Below, one piece after another: positions 1 to 8,391 of a stretch of 17,912 nt of DNA (position 1 is the first letter of the stretch; every line of letters starts with the position of its first letter). The translations under genes were made by a program, and so were the position numbers. Origin of the DNA: Deltaproteobacteria bacterium (GTDB taxonomy: Bacteria > Desulfobacterota > Desulfuromonadia > Geobacterales > Pseudopelobacteraceae); the NCBI GenBank assembly GCA_016219145.1, contig JACRCG010000298.1, forward strand, positions 1 through 17,912, written 5' to 3'. The notes beneath the pieces are model-generated. The model did not search any database. It was given only the letters and a program-made list of their open reading frames with translations, and was not told the origin of the DNA.

Positions 1-2182
1 CGCTGTCATCGCTGACACTCTGCCGGGGGAGGTCAGGCGATTTTTGTTCAAGGTTGCGCGCGAGGCGAAGGGCGTTTCTGTGGGCGCCGGTTTCTTCCCG
101 GAACGCCTGGCTGAATCCTTCTCCTGCGCTTGTGGAGACATGAAATCCCTCCATGCTGAGATTCTGTTTTGAGAGGGTCTCTTTCAGTGTATCCAGATTC
201 CCCATCAGTGCCTCTCTTACAGTCCGGTTGTCGCTGATGATTTCAACCTTGACCCTGTGCTCATCCATCCTGACATTGACCTGCAACTCACCCAGATCGG
301 CCGGATTAAGCCTGATCGACATGCGGCCGTTCCCCTTGCTGTCATGGGTAACGATCCCTTCCTTAAGCTGGTCAAGGATGTTTTTGTGGAGCGGGTTGGC
401 CGGTTCTTCAGCCTTGACCTGAAAAGCTTCCCGGCCAGGCTCCGTTTTGGCTGATGCTCCAGGAAGCGGCAGGGAGTTGGCAGCCGCAGACTGATCCTTA
501 CCCGGCTCGTTTTTATTCTGGTCGTTATCGTCACCAGCCGGTCTGGAACTGCCCGGTGTTGAAATCTTTCCGAAAAACTCGTGGCTTATTGACGGCCCGC
601 TTCCTTCTGCGCTATTTGTGCCGCCTGTCTGGCGTTGGAGCGGAGCGGCCGCTTCAGTAATTATTGGCGCTGCTGTCTGCAAAGATTGTGATCTCTCGGT
701 AATTTTTTGCGCACGGCTCGCGAGGGCAGGGTGGTTGAGTGCAACCGTTTCCTCGACCGGCTCGCTGTTCAACAGGTCATTCCGGACAGGCGAGGGGAGA
801 ACGGCGGTCGTGGCAGGGACTTCCTTGGCCGATAATGATTCTGAACCGGAAAGCTGAGTTGGGTTTTGCCCGGAAGGCGTTGGTGTGAACGGTTTGGCAG
901 TCGTTTCCTGCACCGGCTTTGCCGCAGGGCTGGCTTGTTTACTATCTGTCGGATCAGTCTGATCAGCGACCTGCTTTACCGTATTCTTAAGCAACGGATC
1001 AACAGACGGCCTTACCTCTGCCATCATTGTTGAATCAGCGGCTTGCTCTGGTCTTTCTTTGGGAGGTAAATATCTTGGGCGCGCCATCATCGCTTCCAAT
1101 GCTGGCTCAGTAATGCCCTGTGCAACTATTCCTGCTTCAGTTCCAGTGACCGTCTCAGCCGCTGGAGTTACTATCGATTGAATAGCTGATATAAAAGGAA
1201 GCCCGGTCTCAGACGCCGGAGCAGGCTTGGGAGACTGTTCTGCCGAGGTATTCTGTTGCTTGACAGTGTTCCGTTGCTCTTCAGACATAGTGTCGGTTTT
1301 CTGCTCTTCATTCCTGCTTTCAGGGCGAGGCAGGACGATCGGCGAATGAACGGTCACTGCCTGCAACTGAGATAGTGGCAGGGAGAGCGGATCGGGATTC
1401 GGTATTTCTGCGGTATTATTTCTGGAACCTCTGACGGAGCTTTTCGGATATTCCCTCAGTTTCGGCTGCAGCTCCTGTTGTGGGGCAGAGAGAGTCGCAG
1501 TCTCGTTAGCAAGCTGTTTTCCGGCAAGTATTTTACTGCCGCTGTCAGCTAAGAAAGTGTCGGTGAGTGCGACATCCGGCTTTGGTGTTGCAGCGGGCAA
1601 TTTCCCAATCAGTTTCGATACAGTTTTCGAGGCCGTCTCCAGTAGGCGTTCCGAAGCCGGTTTCAACTCCTGCACCGGTGCTTCTTCCTGGAACTGCGCC
1701 TGGGGCGGTTTTTTCTGCGGTTCGGCCGGTTGAAGTTCGTCCAGAGTTATCTTGCGCATCTCCTGCAGTGTGTAAGCCAGCCGTGATTGCTGTTGCGGCA
1801 GGCTTGGATATTCAAGACGCTGTCCCATCTGATTTTCCGGACTGCACCCCACAGCCGCATCGACCGGCATGGGCCGGGCTGAGGCAGTTTCCGCTGCGCT
1901 GCCTTTTTGTATCGGCTGCGAAAGGATCACGGAAGAGTGGTCGGTTACAGTCAGTATCTGGGTGAATTGCATGGCTACCGGATCGCCGTTTTGCCTGGAG
2001 ACAGCGGTCTCGCCAGTTCCGGCGTCAGCGGTTTTCGCACCAGCATTCTGCAGCAGACCGGCGAAAATGGAAGTTTCATCGGAAATCAGGCCCTGCTGCA
2101 GACTGATACTGATCGTTCCGGCCATGCCGGTGACAGTGGTGACGGCATCCTGGGGTTGAGCCATAATCAGATTCATTTCCAT
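1..2182 (-). CDS. fliK: Flagellar hook-length control protein FliK (3' end outside window)
   Basis: An uninterrupted reading frame runs leftward from ATG at 2182 to the window edge, giving about 727 codons without the C-terminal end. FliK is exported by the flagellar type III apparatus, measures hook length and switches export specificity. The N-terminal and central ~600 residues are Pro/Ala/Thr/Gln/Glu-rich and low in complexity, as expected of the extended ruler region. Near residues 622-690 lies the conserved hook-length (Flg_hook) domain with the core LNPADLGELQV followed by amphipathic strands and a helix. The start is set by GAGGT six bases upstream. A second ATG lies two codons in. It is the last visible gene of the operon, 40 nt after the MotE-like gene. 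Family assignment rests on the C-terminal domain and operon position; the central region is too divergent to help. Confidence 0.93.
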   Translation of the reverse strand, partial: MEMNLIMAQPQDAVTTVTGMAGTISISLQQGLISDETSIFAGLLQNAGAKTADAGTGETAVSRQNGDPVAMQFTQILTVTDHSSVILSQPIQKGSAAETASARPMPVDAAVGCSPENQMGQRLEYPSLPQQQSRLAYTLQEMRKITLDELQPAEPQKKPPQAQFQEEAPVQELKPASERLLETASKTVSKLIGKLPAATPKPDVALTDTFLADSGSKILAGKQLANETATLSAPQQELQPKLREYPKSSVRGSRNNTAEIPNPDPLSLPLSQLQAVTVHSPIVLPRPESRNEEQKTDTMSEEQRNTVKQQNTSAEQSPKPAPASETGLPFISAIQSIVTPAAETVTGTEAGIVAQGITEPALEAMMARPRYLPPKERPEQAADSTMMAEVRPSVDPLLKNTVKQVADQTDPTDSKQASPAAKPVQETTAKPFTPTPSGQNPTQLSGSESLSAKEVPATTAVLPSPVRNDLLNSEPVEETVALNHPALASRAQKITERSQSLQTAAPIITEAAAPLQRQTGGTNSAEGSGPSISHEFFGKISTPGSSRPAGDDNDQNKNEPGKDQSAAANSLPLPGASAKTEPGREAFQVKAEEPANPLHKNILDQLKEGIVTHDSKGNGRMSIRLNPADLGELQVNVRMDEHRVKVEIISDNRTVREALMGNLDTLKETLSKQNLSMEGFHVSTSAGEGFSQAFREETGAHRNALRLARNLEQKSPDLPRQSVSDDS

Positions 2183-2222
2183 GAGGTTACCTCATTGCTT
2201 TCATGCATCGCTTTAAGATTCA

Positions 2223-2747
2223 TCATTTGCCGGCCAGATTTTCTTTGGTCCATTTCAGAACTCGTGCCTGCGTCAGGTGCGGTATCAGCTTGGTGACCGT
2301 TTTCTGATCCAGAGCGTCCAGAACTCCGGCGGCTGTTCCTTCATCCAGCTTGTCAATCAGGGCGGCCGCCTCCTCTGCTTTCAGGGTGCGGTAGATTTTG
2401 AGCGTCTTTTTGGCCCGTTCGCTCTGGAGTTTTTTTTGCGCTTCCCTGGCGGCCGCCACAACTTTTCCGGCTTCATCCAGATCTTTGGCACGAACACTCA
2501 ATTCCAGCTCACGGGCGGCCAAGGCGGCTTCGCGTGGGGCCAGAGCCGCTTCCCTGGCGCTGAGTTGCTTCTTCAGCAATTCCATGGCCGCCGGATCATC
2601 TGCGCCTTTGGGCGTTCCTGGCTCATTCCCCTGCGGTTGTTCAGCTCCTGCCGGCAGACCGGCGGCCCGCAGTGATGCAACCGGCGGCGACAGCCAGAAT
2701 ATTGTCGCCAGCACCAGCAGAACCGGCAGCCACAGACGGCGACTCAT
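2223..2747 (-). CDS. MotE-family (MotC-chaperone-like) flagellar protein, secreted or membrane-anchored
   Basis: This 174-aa protein has an N-terminal hydrophobic segment (about residues 5-29, with Arg-Arg in front), which is a signal peptide or membrane anchor. A charged Ala/Glu/Arg-rich stretch (about 52-110) follows, with repeated AREAAL-like units that should form a coiled coil. The last ~60 residues (starting KIYRTLKAEEAAALIDKLDE) resemble the MgtE-N/MotE fold, where pairs of short helices follow the pattern 'LxxEEAAxLIDxLDE'. MotE is known in alphaproteobacteria as a periplasmic chaperone for the motility protein MotC, and similar genes between fliJ and fliK are common in other flagellated lineages. 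The start ATG overlaps the fliJ stop by 4 nt, so translation is probably coupled. Its function here is inferred from operon position and the C-terminal pattern; the direct partner is unknown. Confidence 0.75.
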   Translation of the reverse strand: MSRRLWLPVLLVLATIFWLSPPVASLRAAGLPAGAEQPQGNEPGTPKGADDPAAMELLKKQLSAREAALAPREAALAARELELSVRAKDLDEAGKVVAAAREAQKKLQSERAKKTLKIYRTLKAEEAAALIDKLDEGTAAGVLDALDQKTVTKLIPHLTQARVLKWTKENLAGK

Positions 2748-3184
2748 CTTGCACCCCTCTTCTGCAAAGAGAGCTCTTCCAGGAAAATTCTTTCTTTATC
2801 AAGGAGTTCTCTGGCATGAGCCTTGACCTTTTTGTCTTTCAGATTTTCCAGAACTTTCTTGTCACGTGCCGCATCGATCAGGACCTCGCGCTGCTCGGTC
2901 ATCTTACTGTTGAGCAGGTCAACTTGTTGACGCTGCTGCATGAGGTCGTTTTTTTTGCGCTGGAAAAAATCAGAATACATCTGAAGCTCGGTAGCCGGCA
3001 TTCCGGCCCATTGTCGGTCCAGAAACTCGCTGTCAAGCAGCGACACGCTGTTTTCATCATCTTCCAGTCGCGCGCAGGCGCCTTCGAAGCGCTGCTTGGC
3101 CGAAGCGAATTCAAGCCGGCAGACCTTTTCAACTTCGCTGCGATAATTCAGAACCTGATCAAGAGCAAAAGCTTTCTTTCCCAT
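2744..3184 (-). CDS. fliJ: Flagellar export chaperone/ATPase cofactor FliJ
   Basis: This 146-aa protein is almost entirely charged and helical (rich in Lys, Glu, Gln, Arg and Leu), as expected of the antiparallel coiled coil of FliJ. FliJ sits in the pore of the FliI hexamer and links ATP hydrolysis to the export gate. The N-terminus (FALDQVLNYRSEVEKV) matches the usual start of the family, 'F-L-VL-R-E', and the length matches the typical ~145 residues. It follows fliI by 44 nt and overlaps the next gene by 4 nt. FliJ sequences are weakly conserved, so the call combines coiled-coil character, length, N-terminal pattern and position directly after fliI. Confidence 0.9.
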   Translation of the reverse strand: MGKKAFALDQVLNYRSEVEKVCRLEFASAKQRFEGACARLEDDENSVSLLDSEFLDRQWAGMPATELQMYSDFFQRKKNDLMQQRQQVDLLNSKMTEQREVLIDAARDKKVLENLKDKKVKAHARELLDKERIFLEELSLQKRGAR

Positions 3185-3228
3185 GGTTTATCCCTTCCTG
3201 ATGAATTGTCTGCGAATACAATCTATCG

Positions 3229-4554
3229 TCATAACGCCATACCACCTTCAAAAATCGCAGCCAGCCCGGCAACAGCGCTTTCCATATCAATTCCGTCCTG
3301 AATATCCTGCTTGATGTAACTGTTCATGGCATCCATCCTGGCCACGGCATAGTCAATTTTGGGATTGGTGCCGGCCTTGTAGGCGCCGATGTTTATCAGA
3401 TCCTCGGCCTGGCGGTGAGTGGCCAGCAGCTCCTTGAACATCTGTGCCTGACGCTGGTGCGCCTGTTCGGTTACACTCAGCATGACCCTGCTGGAGCTGG
3501 TCAGGACGTCGATGGGCGGATATATGCCGCGCGCGGCCAGATCCCTTGAGAGCACGAAATGACCGTCCAGAATACTGCGCATGGCGTCCGAGATCGGCTC
3601 GTTGAAATCGTCCCCTTCCACCAGCACGGTGTAAAGGCCGGTGATGCTGCCGTTGCTGAAATTCCCGGTTCTCTCCAGCAGTTTGGGGAGGGCGGCAAAA
3701 ACGGAAGGTGTGTAACCTTTGGTGGTGGGCGGCTCGCCGATGGCCAGTCCGACTTCACGCATGGCCATGGCAAAGCGGGTCGCGGAATCCATCATCATGA
3801 GCACTTTTTTACCCTGGGCCTGAAAATATTCGGCGATGGTGGTGGCGATATAAGCGCCGCGCATCCTCACCAACGGCGGCTGGTCCGAAGTGGCGACCAC
3901 TACGACTGATTTTTTCAAGCCTTCTTCCTGAAGGTCTTTTTCAATGAACTCGCGCAGTTCCCTGCCGCGTTCGCCGATCAGGGCGATGACGTTTATGTCC
4001 GCCTCGGTGTAACGTGCAATCATGCCGAGCAGAGTGGATTTGCCTACGCCTGATCCGGCCATGATGCCGACCCGCTGCCCTTCGCCGCAGGTCAGAAGGC
4101 CGTTGATGGCGCGTATTCCCAGGTCGAGCGGCTTTCTGATGGGGGTCCGCTTCATCGGGTTTACCGGCACGGCGTAGATCGGATACTCTTCCTCTACGGC
4201 GATCGGTCCCTTGTCGTCGATCGGAGCGCCGAGGCCGTCAATTACACGACCGAGCAGGGCCGGGCCGACACCCAGAGAGGCTTTTTGTCTCAGTACGCCG
4301 ATCAGACTGCCCAGACCCAAACCGCGCAGCTCGCCCAGCGGCATGAGCAGGGTCTTGTTGTCTCTGAAGCCGACCACTTCTGCCGGAATTGCCGGACCGC
4401 TCTGGGGGTGGATCTCGCACAGAGTGCCCACCGCAGCATCCGGGCAGTAGCCTTCTATAACCAGACCGACCACCTGGGTCACTTTCCCCTGAAAGCGGAT
4501 CGGGCGGCTGCCCTCGACGGCCGCTATGTAGCGATCAAGATTAATTCTGGACAT
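3229..4554 (-). CDS. fliI: Flagellum-specific export ATPase FliI
   Basis: FliI is the cytoplasmic hexameric ATPase of the flagellar type III export apparatus and is related to the F1 beta subunit. From the chosen ATG at 4554 the protein has 441 residues, normal for the family. Visible motifs are Walker A AGSGVGKST at 166-174, the catalytic-glutamate loop GERGRE at 194-199 (Glu195), and Walker B VLMMMD at 251-256. These are followed by the FliI-typical segment SATRFAMAMREVGLAIGEPP. The open frame extends 44 codons further upstream, but that stretch is the out-of-frame shadow of fliH, whereas MSRINLDRY is a typical FliI start. The start therefore overlaps the fliH 3' end by 14 nt. The ribosome-binding site there is weak (GGAAAAG), which suggests translational coupling to fliH. 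Confidence 0.97.
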   Translation of the reverse strand: MSRINLDRYIAAVEGSRPIRFQGKVTQVVGLVIEGYCPDAAVGTLCEIHPQSGPAIPAEVVGFRDNKTLLMPLGELRGLGLGSLIGVLRQKASLGVGPALLGRVIDGLGAPIDDKGPIAVEEEYPIYAVPVNPMKRTPIRKPLDLGIRAINGLLTCGEGQRVGIMAGSGVGKSTLLGMIARYTEADINVIALIGERGRELREFIEKDLQEEGLKKSVVVVATSDQPPLVRMRGAYIATTIAEYFQAQGKKVLMMMDSATRFAMAMREVGLAIGEPPTTKGYTPSVFAALPKLLERTGNFSNGSITGLYTVLVEGDDFNEPISDAMRSILDGHFVLSRDLAARGIYPPIDVLTSSSRVMLSVTEQAHQRQAQMFKELLATHRQAEDLINIGAYKAGTNPKIDYAVARMDAMNSYIKQDIQDGIDMESAVAGLAAIFEGGMAL

Positions 4555-5338
4555 ATGCGTACTTTTCCGGGCCGGAAATGATGGTACCCTTTGCCTCTCC
4601 GGCTGAAGGCAATGCAGTTGTAACCTCATGATCAGGGGCTTTTTCCTGTAAAAGCCTCCGGTATATCTCTGCCAGCTGGGTTTCAATGCGGGTATCCACC
4701 TGGCCGGTAGTGGTGTCTATCAAACAGCCGCCGGGTGAAACAGAATCGTCGGATTTAATGGTTATCTGACGTTTATCGTTTGTAGCACCCAGATAGAGGT
4801 TGCGGTTGGCGTTAACTGTCCGGAAATCTTCCGGGTTGAAATGAATCATGATTTCCTGATCAGTGATTTCCCGCAATGCTTCGGAAACAAAGCGAACCAG
4901 GATGTTTCTGTCCTGCGAAACTTCGTGCTGGATGATCTGTCTGGCTACCAGCGCCGAGAGGCGCAGCAGGTCATCTTCCGCCTCTGTCAGGATCTTCTCC
5001 CTCAGTCCGTCAACCTCGGCGATCGCTTCCGAGAGCGCACGACAGGTCGCGGCAAAAGCGGCCTCAGCCTGTTGTCGCCCTTCGATCCGCCCCCGCTCAC
5101 TTGATTCGTTCAGCATCTGCTGCATGGCTTCTTCGTTGACGCTGAGCGCGGTGCTTTTGTCCGTAGCGCTGTTTTGCTGCACCGGACGATCTTGCTGCTG
5201 CTCGGCAATAAACGGCTCAAAGCCGTCTGAAGCTGTAGCTGCGCTCGATTTGTCAAGATTCTCCAGGGTCGCGAAAGAATAGGACGCCACGCGGCGCTCC
5301 TCCACCGTCACCCCTTTGATGATCCTAGACGAGAACAT
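4541..5338 (-). CDS. fliH: Flagellar assembly protein FliH (FliI regulator)
   Basis: FliH dimerises through a long coiled coil, binds the FliI N-terminus, holds the ATPase inactive and carries it to the export gate. The 265-residue product starts MFSSRIIKG, a short conserved N-terminal pattern seen in many FliH proteins. It then has a variable Gln/Ala-rich stretch and a helical Glu/Arg-rich segment (about 80-150). The C-terminal domain contains QDRNILVRFVSEALREI and the 'HFNPEDF' strand typical of the FliH/NolV/V-type ATPase E-subunit group. The ATG at 5338 is preferred over a TTG seven codons upstream because GAGGGGGAG lies just before it. The gene overlaps fliG by 14 nt and fliI by 14 nt. 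Confidence 0.93.
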   Translation of the reverse strand: MFSSRIIKGVTVEERRVASYSFATLENLDKSSAATASDGFEPFIAEQQQDRPVQQNSATDKSTALSVNEEAMQQMLNESSERGRIEGRQQAEAAFAATCRALSEAIAEVDGLREKILTEAEDDLLRLSALVARQIIQHEVSQDRNILVRFVSEALREITDQEIMIHFNPEDFRTVNANRNLYLGATNDKRQITIKSDDSVSPGGCLIDTTTGQVDTRIETQLAEIYRRLLQEKAPDHEVTTALPSAGEAKGTIISGPEKYAYVQN

Positions 5339-6323
5339 CGTCTCCCCCTCGACCGGCAATTACGATTTTTCCTTCTTCTTCAAGCTTTCCGGCAATTTTG
5401 ACGATATCCGCCTGGGCTTTTTCCACATCCGAGAGCCGGACCGGCCCCATTATTTCGAGGTCTTCCTTGATCATTTCGGCGGCCCGGCTGGAAATATTGC
5501 GGAATATCTTGCTCTTGACCTCTTCCGAGCAGGTTTTCAGGGCCAGCGTCAGCGTATCGTTGCCGATCTCGCGCATGATGGACTGGATGCCGCGATCGTC
5601 CATGTTGAAGACATCTTCAAATGTAAACAGCTGTTTGCGGATTATCTCTGCAAGAGGAGGATCAAGCTCGTCCAGCCGCTCCATGATATCTTTTTCCCTG
5701 TCACGGTTTAAATGTCCGAACAGCTCGACAACTTTGTCCACTCCCCCTATTTTCTGACGCTCTCCGCCTGAGCCACCCAGTGAAATCAGCTCTTTCCGGA
5801 TTACCTCATCAATTTCGGCCAGTATCTCCGGCGCAATCTGATCAACATCAGCCATTCTCAGCACAACTTCGGCCTGCATCTCTTCCGGCAGGAGCGGGAT
5901 GACCTGACCTGACTGGCTGGGACGAAGCTTGGCCAGGATCACAGCCGCAGTCTGCGGGTGCTCCTGGGCCAGAAAGTTGGCAATGATTCTGGCGTCCATG
6001 CTGCCCAGATGCTCGACCATGTCGCTGCTGGAGAGGGTGTAGAGTTCCTTGATCAGAACATCGGCCTTCTGTGGTCCCAGGGCTTTTTCCAGAATGTTTT
6101 TGACAAACTCCTCTCCATGAGAATAAAAACCGGAATCCTGATTAGTCTCCTGGTGATAATCCTTAACTACTCCCTCGATGGTCGGACGGGAAACGTGCCC
6201 CAGCACTTTCATGCTCTGCCCGATGCGCTTGATCTCGTCGTCTTTAAGGTGGGAGAATACCTTGCCGGTGCATTCCGGTCCCAGGTAAAGAAGAAGTATT
6301 GCCGCCTTGTCCGCTCCGTTCAT
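5325..6323 (-). CDS. fliG: Flagellar motor switch protein FliG
   Basis: FliG forms the upper C-ring, binds FliF through its N-terminus and interacts with the stator through its charged C-terminal helix. The product from ATG 6323 is 332 residues, the usual FliG length, and starts MNGADKAAILLLYLG. The middle domain holds the conserved EHPQT motif followed by ILAKLRPSQ. The C-terminal domain has the FEDVFNMDDRGIQ region and the charged helix around 'EEVKSKIFRNISSRAAEMIKED', where the torque residues lie. A GTG eleven codons upstream would also be in frame, but AGGGG six bases before ATG 6323 decides the start. It lies 77 nt downstream of fliF, and its stop overlaps the fliH start. Confidence 0.97.
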   Translation of the reverse strand: MNGADKAAILLLYLGPECTGKVFSHLKDDEIKRIGQSMKVLGHVSRPTIEGVVKDYHQETNQDSGFYSHGEEFVKNILEKALGPQKADVLIKELYTLSSSDMVEHLGSMDARIIANFLAQEHPQTAAVILAKLRPSQSGQVIPLLPEEMQAEVVLRMADVDQIAPEILAEIDEVIRKELISLGGSGGERQKIGGVDKVVELFGHLNRDREKDIMERLDELDPPLAEIIRKQLFTFEDVFNMDDRGIQSIMREIGNDTLTLALKTCSEEVKSKIFRNISSRAAEMIKEDLEIMGPVRLSDVEKAQADIVKIAGKLEEEGKIVIAGRGGDDVLV

Positions 6324-6400
6324 AAATAACCCCTGATTTCCCGTCTCTGATTTCACTATATATTTTGCCTTGGCAGCGCCACGTACTCAATTATGCCGCG

Positions 6401-7990
6401 TCATTCCTTCTGCCCCAGCCAGCTGCGCAGTATCTGGGCAGTCTGGTACGGATCCTGCCGGACTACATCGGCCAGTTCCATCTGGTTCATGCTCTTCATG
6501 CCGATCTGCGGCAGGGCAGCTCTTCCCATCCCGTCAAGCTGTGTTTGGCCGTCATTGATTCCGAACTGGCTGATGGTATCCCTGGAACCTTTCTGGGGTG
6601 TCAGCGTCTTGAGAAGCGGACGGAGTACCAGCATGATCAGGGCGATGAAACCGATGCCGAGCAAGCCGTTTTTACCCATCTCCATGACAATCGGTTTTTC
6701 CCACCATGGGGCGGCTTCGATGACTCCATCTTCAGCAACGTCCTGCAGCGGAACATTGACGACGGTCAGTTGATCACCGCGCTCAAGGTTGTATCCGACC
6801 GCGCTTTTTACCAGCGCTTCGATCTTTTGCAGCTCTTCCGGACTTCGGGGGATATAGCGAGGTTTTTCGGGTTTGCCACCTTTGGCTGCGGCTGCTGTCT
6901 CATATTTTCCGTCTACCAGAATGGCCACTGACAGCTTGGCCAGGGCTCCGACCGGTTCGATAGTCTTGGAAGTTGAGCGGCTGACTTCATAACTGACGGT
7001 TTCGTCACTGCGGGAGCCGCCGCCGGATGCCGTGGGAGATGTGCCGGCTTTGCCGCTGTTAGCCTGGGCTCCCGGGATGCTGGCAGAAACGATGCTGGTC
7101 CCGTCTTTCTGGATGCCGCGTTGCTCGCTCTTGACGGCTGTGGCTTCCGGGTCAAAGCGCTCCTCGGTTTTCTCTACCTGTTTGAAATCCAGGGTGGCGC
7201 TGACTCGCGCAGCCGATTTTCCAGAGCCGACCGCCTTGTCAAGCAGGCTCTGCAAGCGCTCTTCCATGTTTTTCTCATAGCTGCGCTGGGTTTCCATCAT
7301 TGTGGCAGTCATCTTCCCGCGTGTGTCGGAAGGGCCGGTGCGGCTCATGACCTTGCCCCTGCTGTCCAGCACGGTTACATGATCCAGATCCAGCCCCTCT
7401 ACCGACGATGAAACCAGATGCGAGATGCCCTGAACCTCACTCTCTCTCAGCTGTCTTCCGGATTTCATTCTAAGAACAACCGACGCGGTGGGGAGCTTCT
7501 CGGTGTCTTTGTAAATTGATTTTTCCGGTATGGCCAGGTGGACACGGGCATGCTCCACGCCTGATATCTGCATGATGGTGCGCGACAGTTCACCCTGCAG
7601 GGCACGCTGGAAGTTGAGCTTCTGAACGAATTCGGTCATCCCGAAATTCTTCCGGTCGAATATCTCAAACCCGACACCACCACCCTGCGGAAGTCCTTCA
7701 GAGGCCAGCGACAGCCGCAGATCGTAGACCTTGTCGGCCGGGACCAGAATCGCTCTTCCGTCCGATGCCAGCCGGTGAGGAACTTTCTGCTCTTTCAGTT
7801 TCTTTACGATCTCACCGGCATCGTCATTGCCGAGGTTGGCGTAGAGAGGTTTGTAATCGACCCTGTTGGCAAGCGTGATCAGAGCCCCGAAACCAAGCAG
7901 CGAGAGACCTATCACTATTCCCACGACCCATCTCCGGCCGGGAGGAAGTGCCATGAAGGGGGCGGTCAGTTTGTTTACTTGTTCAGTCAT
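6401..7990 (-). CDS. fliF: Flagellar MS-ring protein FliF
   Basis: FliF is the inner-membrane ring on which the basal body is built. The 529-residue product has two membrane segments: one at about 21-41 (WVVGIVIGLSLLGFGALITL) and one at about 441-460 (ending ALIMLVLRPLL). The large periplasmic part in between contains the YscJ/FliF ring-building motifs (for example 'LYANLGNDDAGEIVKKL' and 'LSRTIMQISGVEHARVHLAIP'). The middle (about 300-335) is a Gly/Ser/Ala-rich loop. The C-terminal cytoplasmic tail ends in DPYQTAQILRSWL, the expected FliG-binding helix. GGAGC five bases before ATG 7990 supports the start. It follows fliE by 62 nt. Confidence 0.97.
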   Translation of the reverse strand: MTEQVNKLTAPFMALPPGRRWVVGIVIGLSLLGFGALITLANRVDYKPLYANLGNDDAGEIVKKLKEQKVPHRLASDGRAILVPADKVYDLRLSLASEGLPQGGGVGFEIFDRKNFGMTEFVQKLNFQRALQGELSRTIMQISGVEHARVHLAIPEKSIYKDTEKLPTASVVLRMKSGRQLRESEVQGISHLVSSSVEGLDLDHVTVLDSRGKVMSRTGPSDTRGKMTATMMETQRSYEKNMEERLQSLLDKAVGSGKSAARVSATLDFKQVEKTEERFDPEATAVKSEQRGIQKDGTSIVSASIPGAQANSGKAGTSPTASGGGSRSDETVSYEVSRSTSKTIEPVGALAKLSVAILVDGKYETAAAAKGGKPEKPRYIPRSPEELQKIEALVKSAVGYNLERGDQLTVVNVPLQDVAEDGVIEAAPWWEKPIVMEMGKNGLLGIGFIALIMLVLRPLLKTLTPQKGSRDTISQFGINDGQTQLDGMGRAALPQIGMKSMNQMELADVVRQDPYQTAQILRSWLGQKE

Positions 7991-8052
7991 TGTAGCTCCA
8001 TGTTAAACCTGGATTTCATGCCGACTGCGGCGTAGTTCAATCCTCAGGCGGA

Positions 8053-8349
8053 TCAGACCTGCATCCTCATGATTTCCTGATAAGCGTCCATCGCCTTGTT
8101 ACGCACCTGGGTGAGAAACTGGAAAGCTACGCCCGATTTTTCAACCGCCAGCATCACTTCGTGCAATCCTTTTGACTCGCCGGTAGAAAGTTTCTGGATC
8201 TCATGGTCAGCCTGCAACTGGAGATCGTTGACCTTGTTTACCAGCTCTCCCAGAAATTTGCCGGATCCCTCTGTGGCAGAAGGAGATTTGATGCCATTTG
8301 GAAATGCCTGGCCGATGCCGTAACCGCTCTGTAGTCCGTTGATGTTCAT
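8053..8349 (-). CDS. fliE: Flagellar hook-basal body complex protein FliE
   Basis: FliE joins the MS ring to the proximal rod and is one of the first exported parts. The 98-residue product has a variable N-terminus and a conserved C-terminal half. That half contains VNDLQLQADHEIQKL, then the 'LHEVMLAVEKSGVAFQFLTQVRNK' core and the ending 'AYQEIMRMQV', all characteristic of FliE. A GTG lies directly before the ATG, but AGGAG is six bases from ATG 8349 and only three from the GTG, so the ATG is taken. The gene follows flgC by 42 nt. Confidence 0.96.
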   Translation of the reverse strand: MNINGLQSGYGIGQAFPNGIKSPSATEGSGKFLGELVNKVNDLQLQADHEIQKLSTGESKGLHEVMLAVEKSGVAFQFLTQVRNKAMDAYQEIMRMQV

Positions 8350-8391
8350 CACCGTCTCCTGTTATTCATCAGCAACTGAAGCTGTACGTCC

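Noticed and set aside
1567..2296. Several plus-strand open frames opposite fliK
   Set aside because: They lie antisense to a continuous FliK frame whose C-terminal domain is recognisable, have no family motifs and overlap one another.
2672..3301. 209-codon plus-strand open frame opposite fliJ
   Set aside because: It is antisense to fliJ and the ends of two flanking operon genes and shows no recognisable domain.
4555..4686. 44-codon upstream extension of fliI
   Set aside because: It is the shadow of the fliH reading frame; FliI homologues start near the ATG at 4554.
6324..6356. GTG start for fliG eleven codons upstream
   Set aside because: It has no ribosome-binding site, whereas AGGGG precedes ATG 6323, which also gives the normal FliG length.
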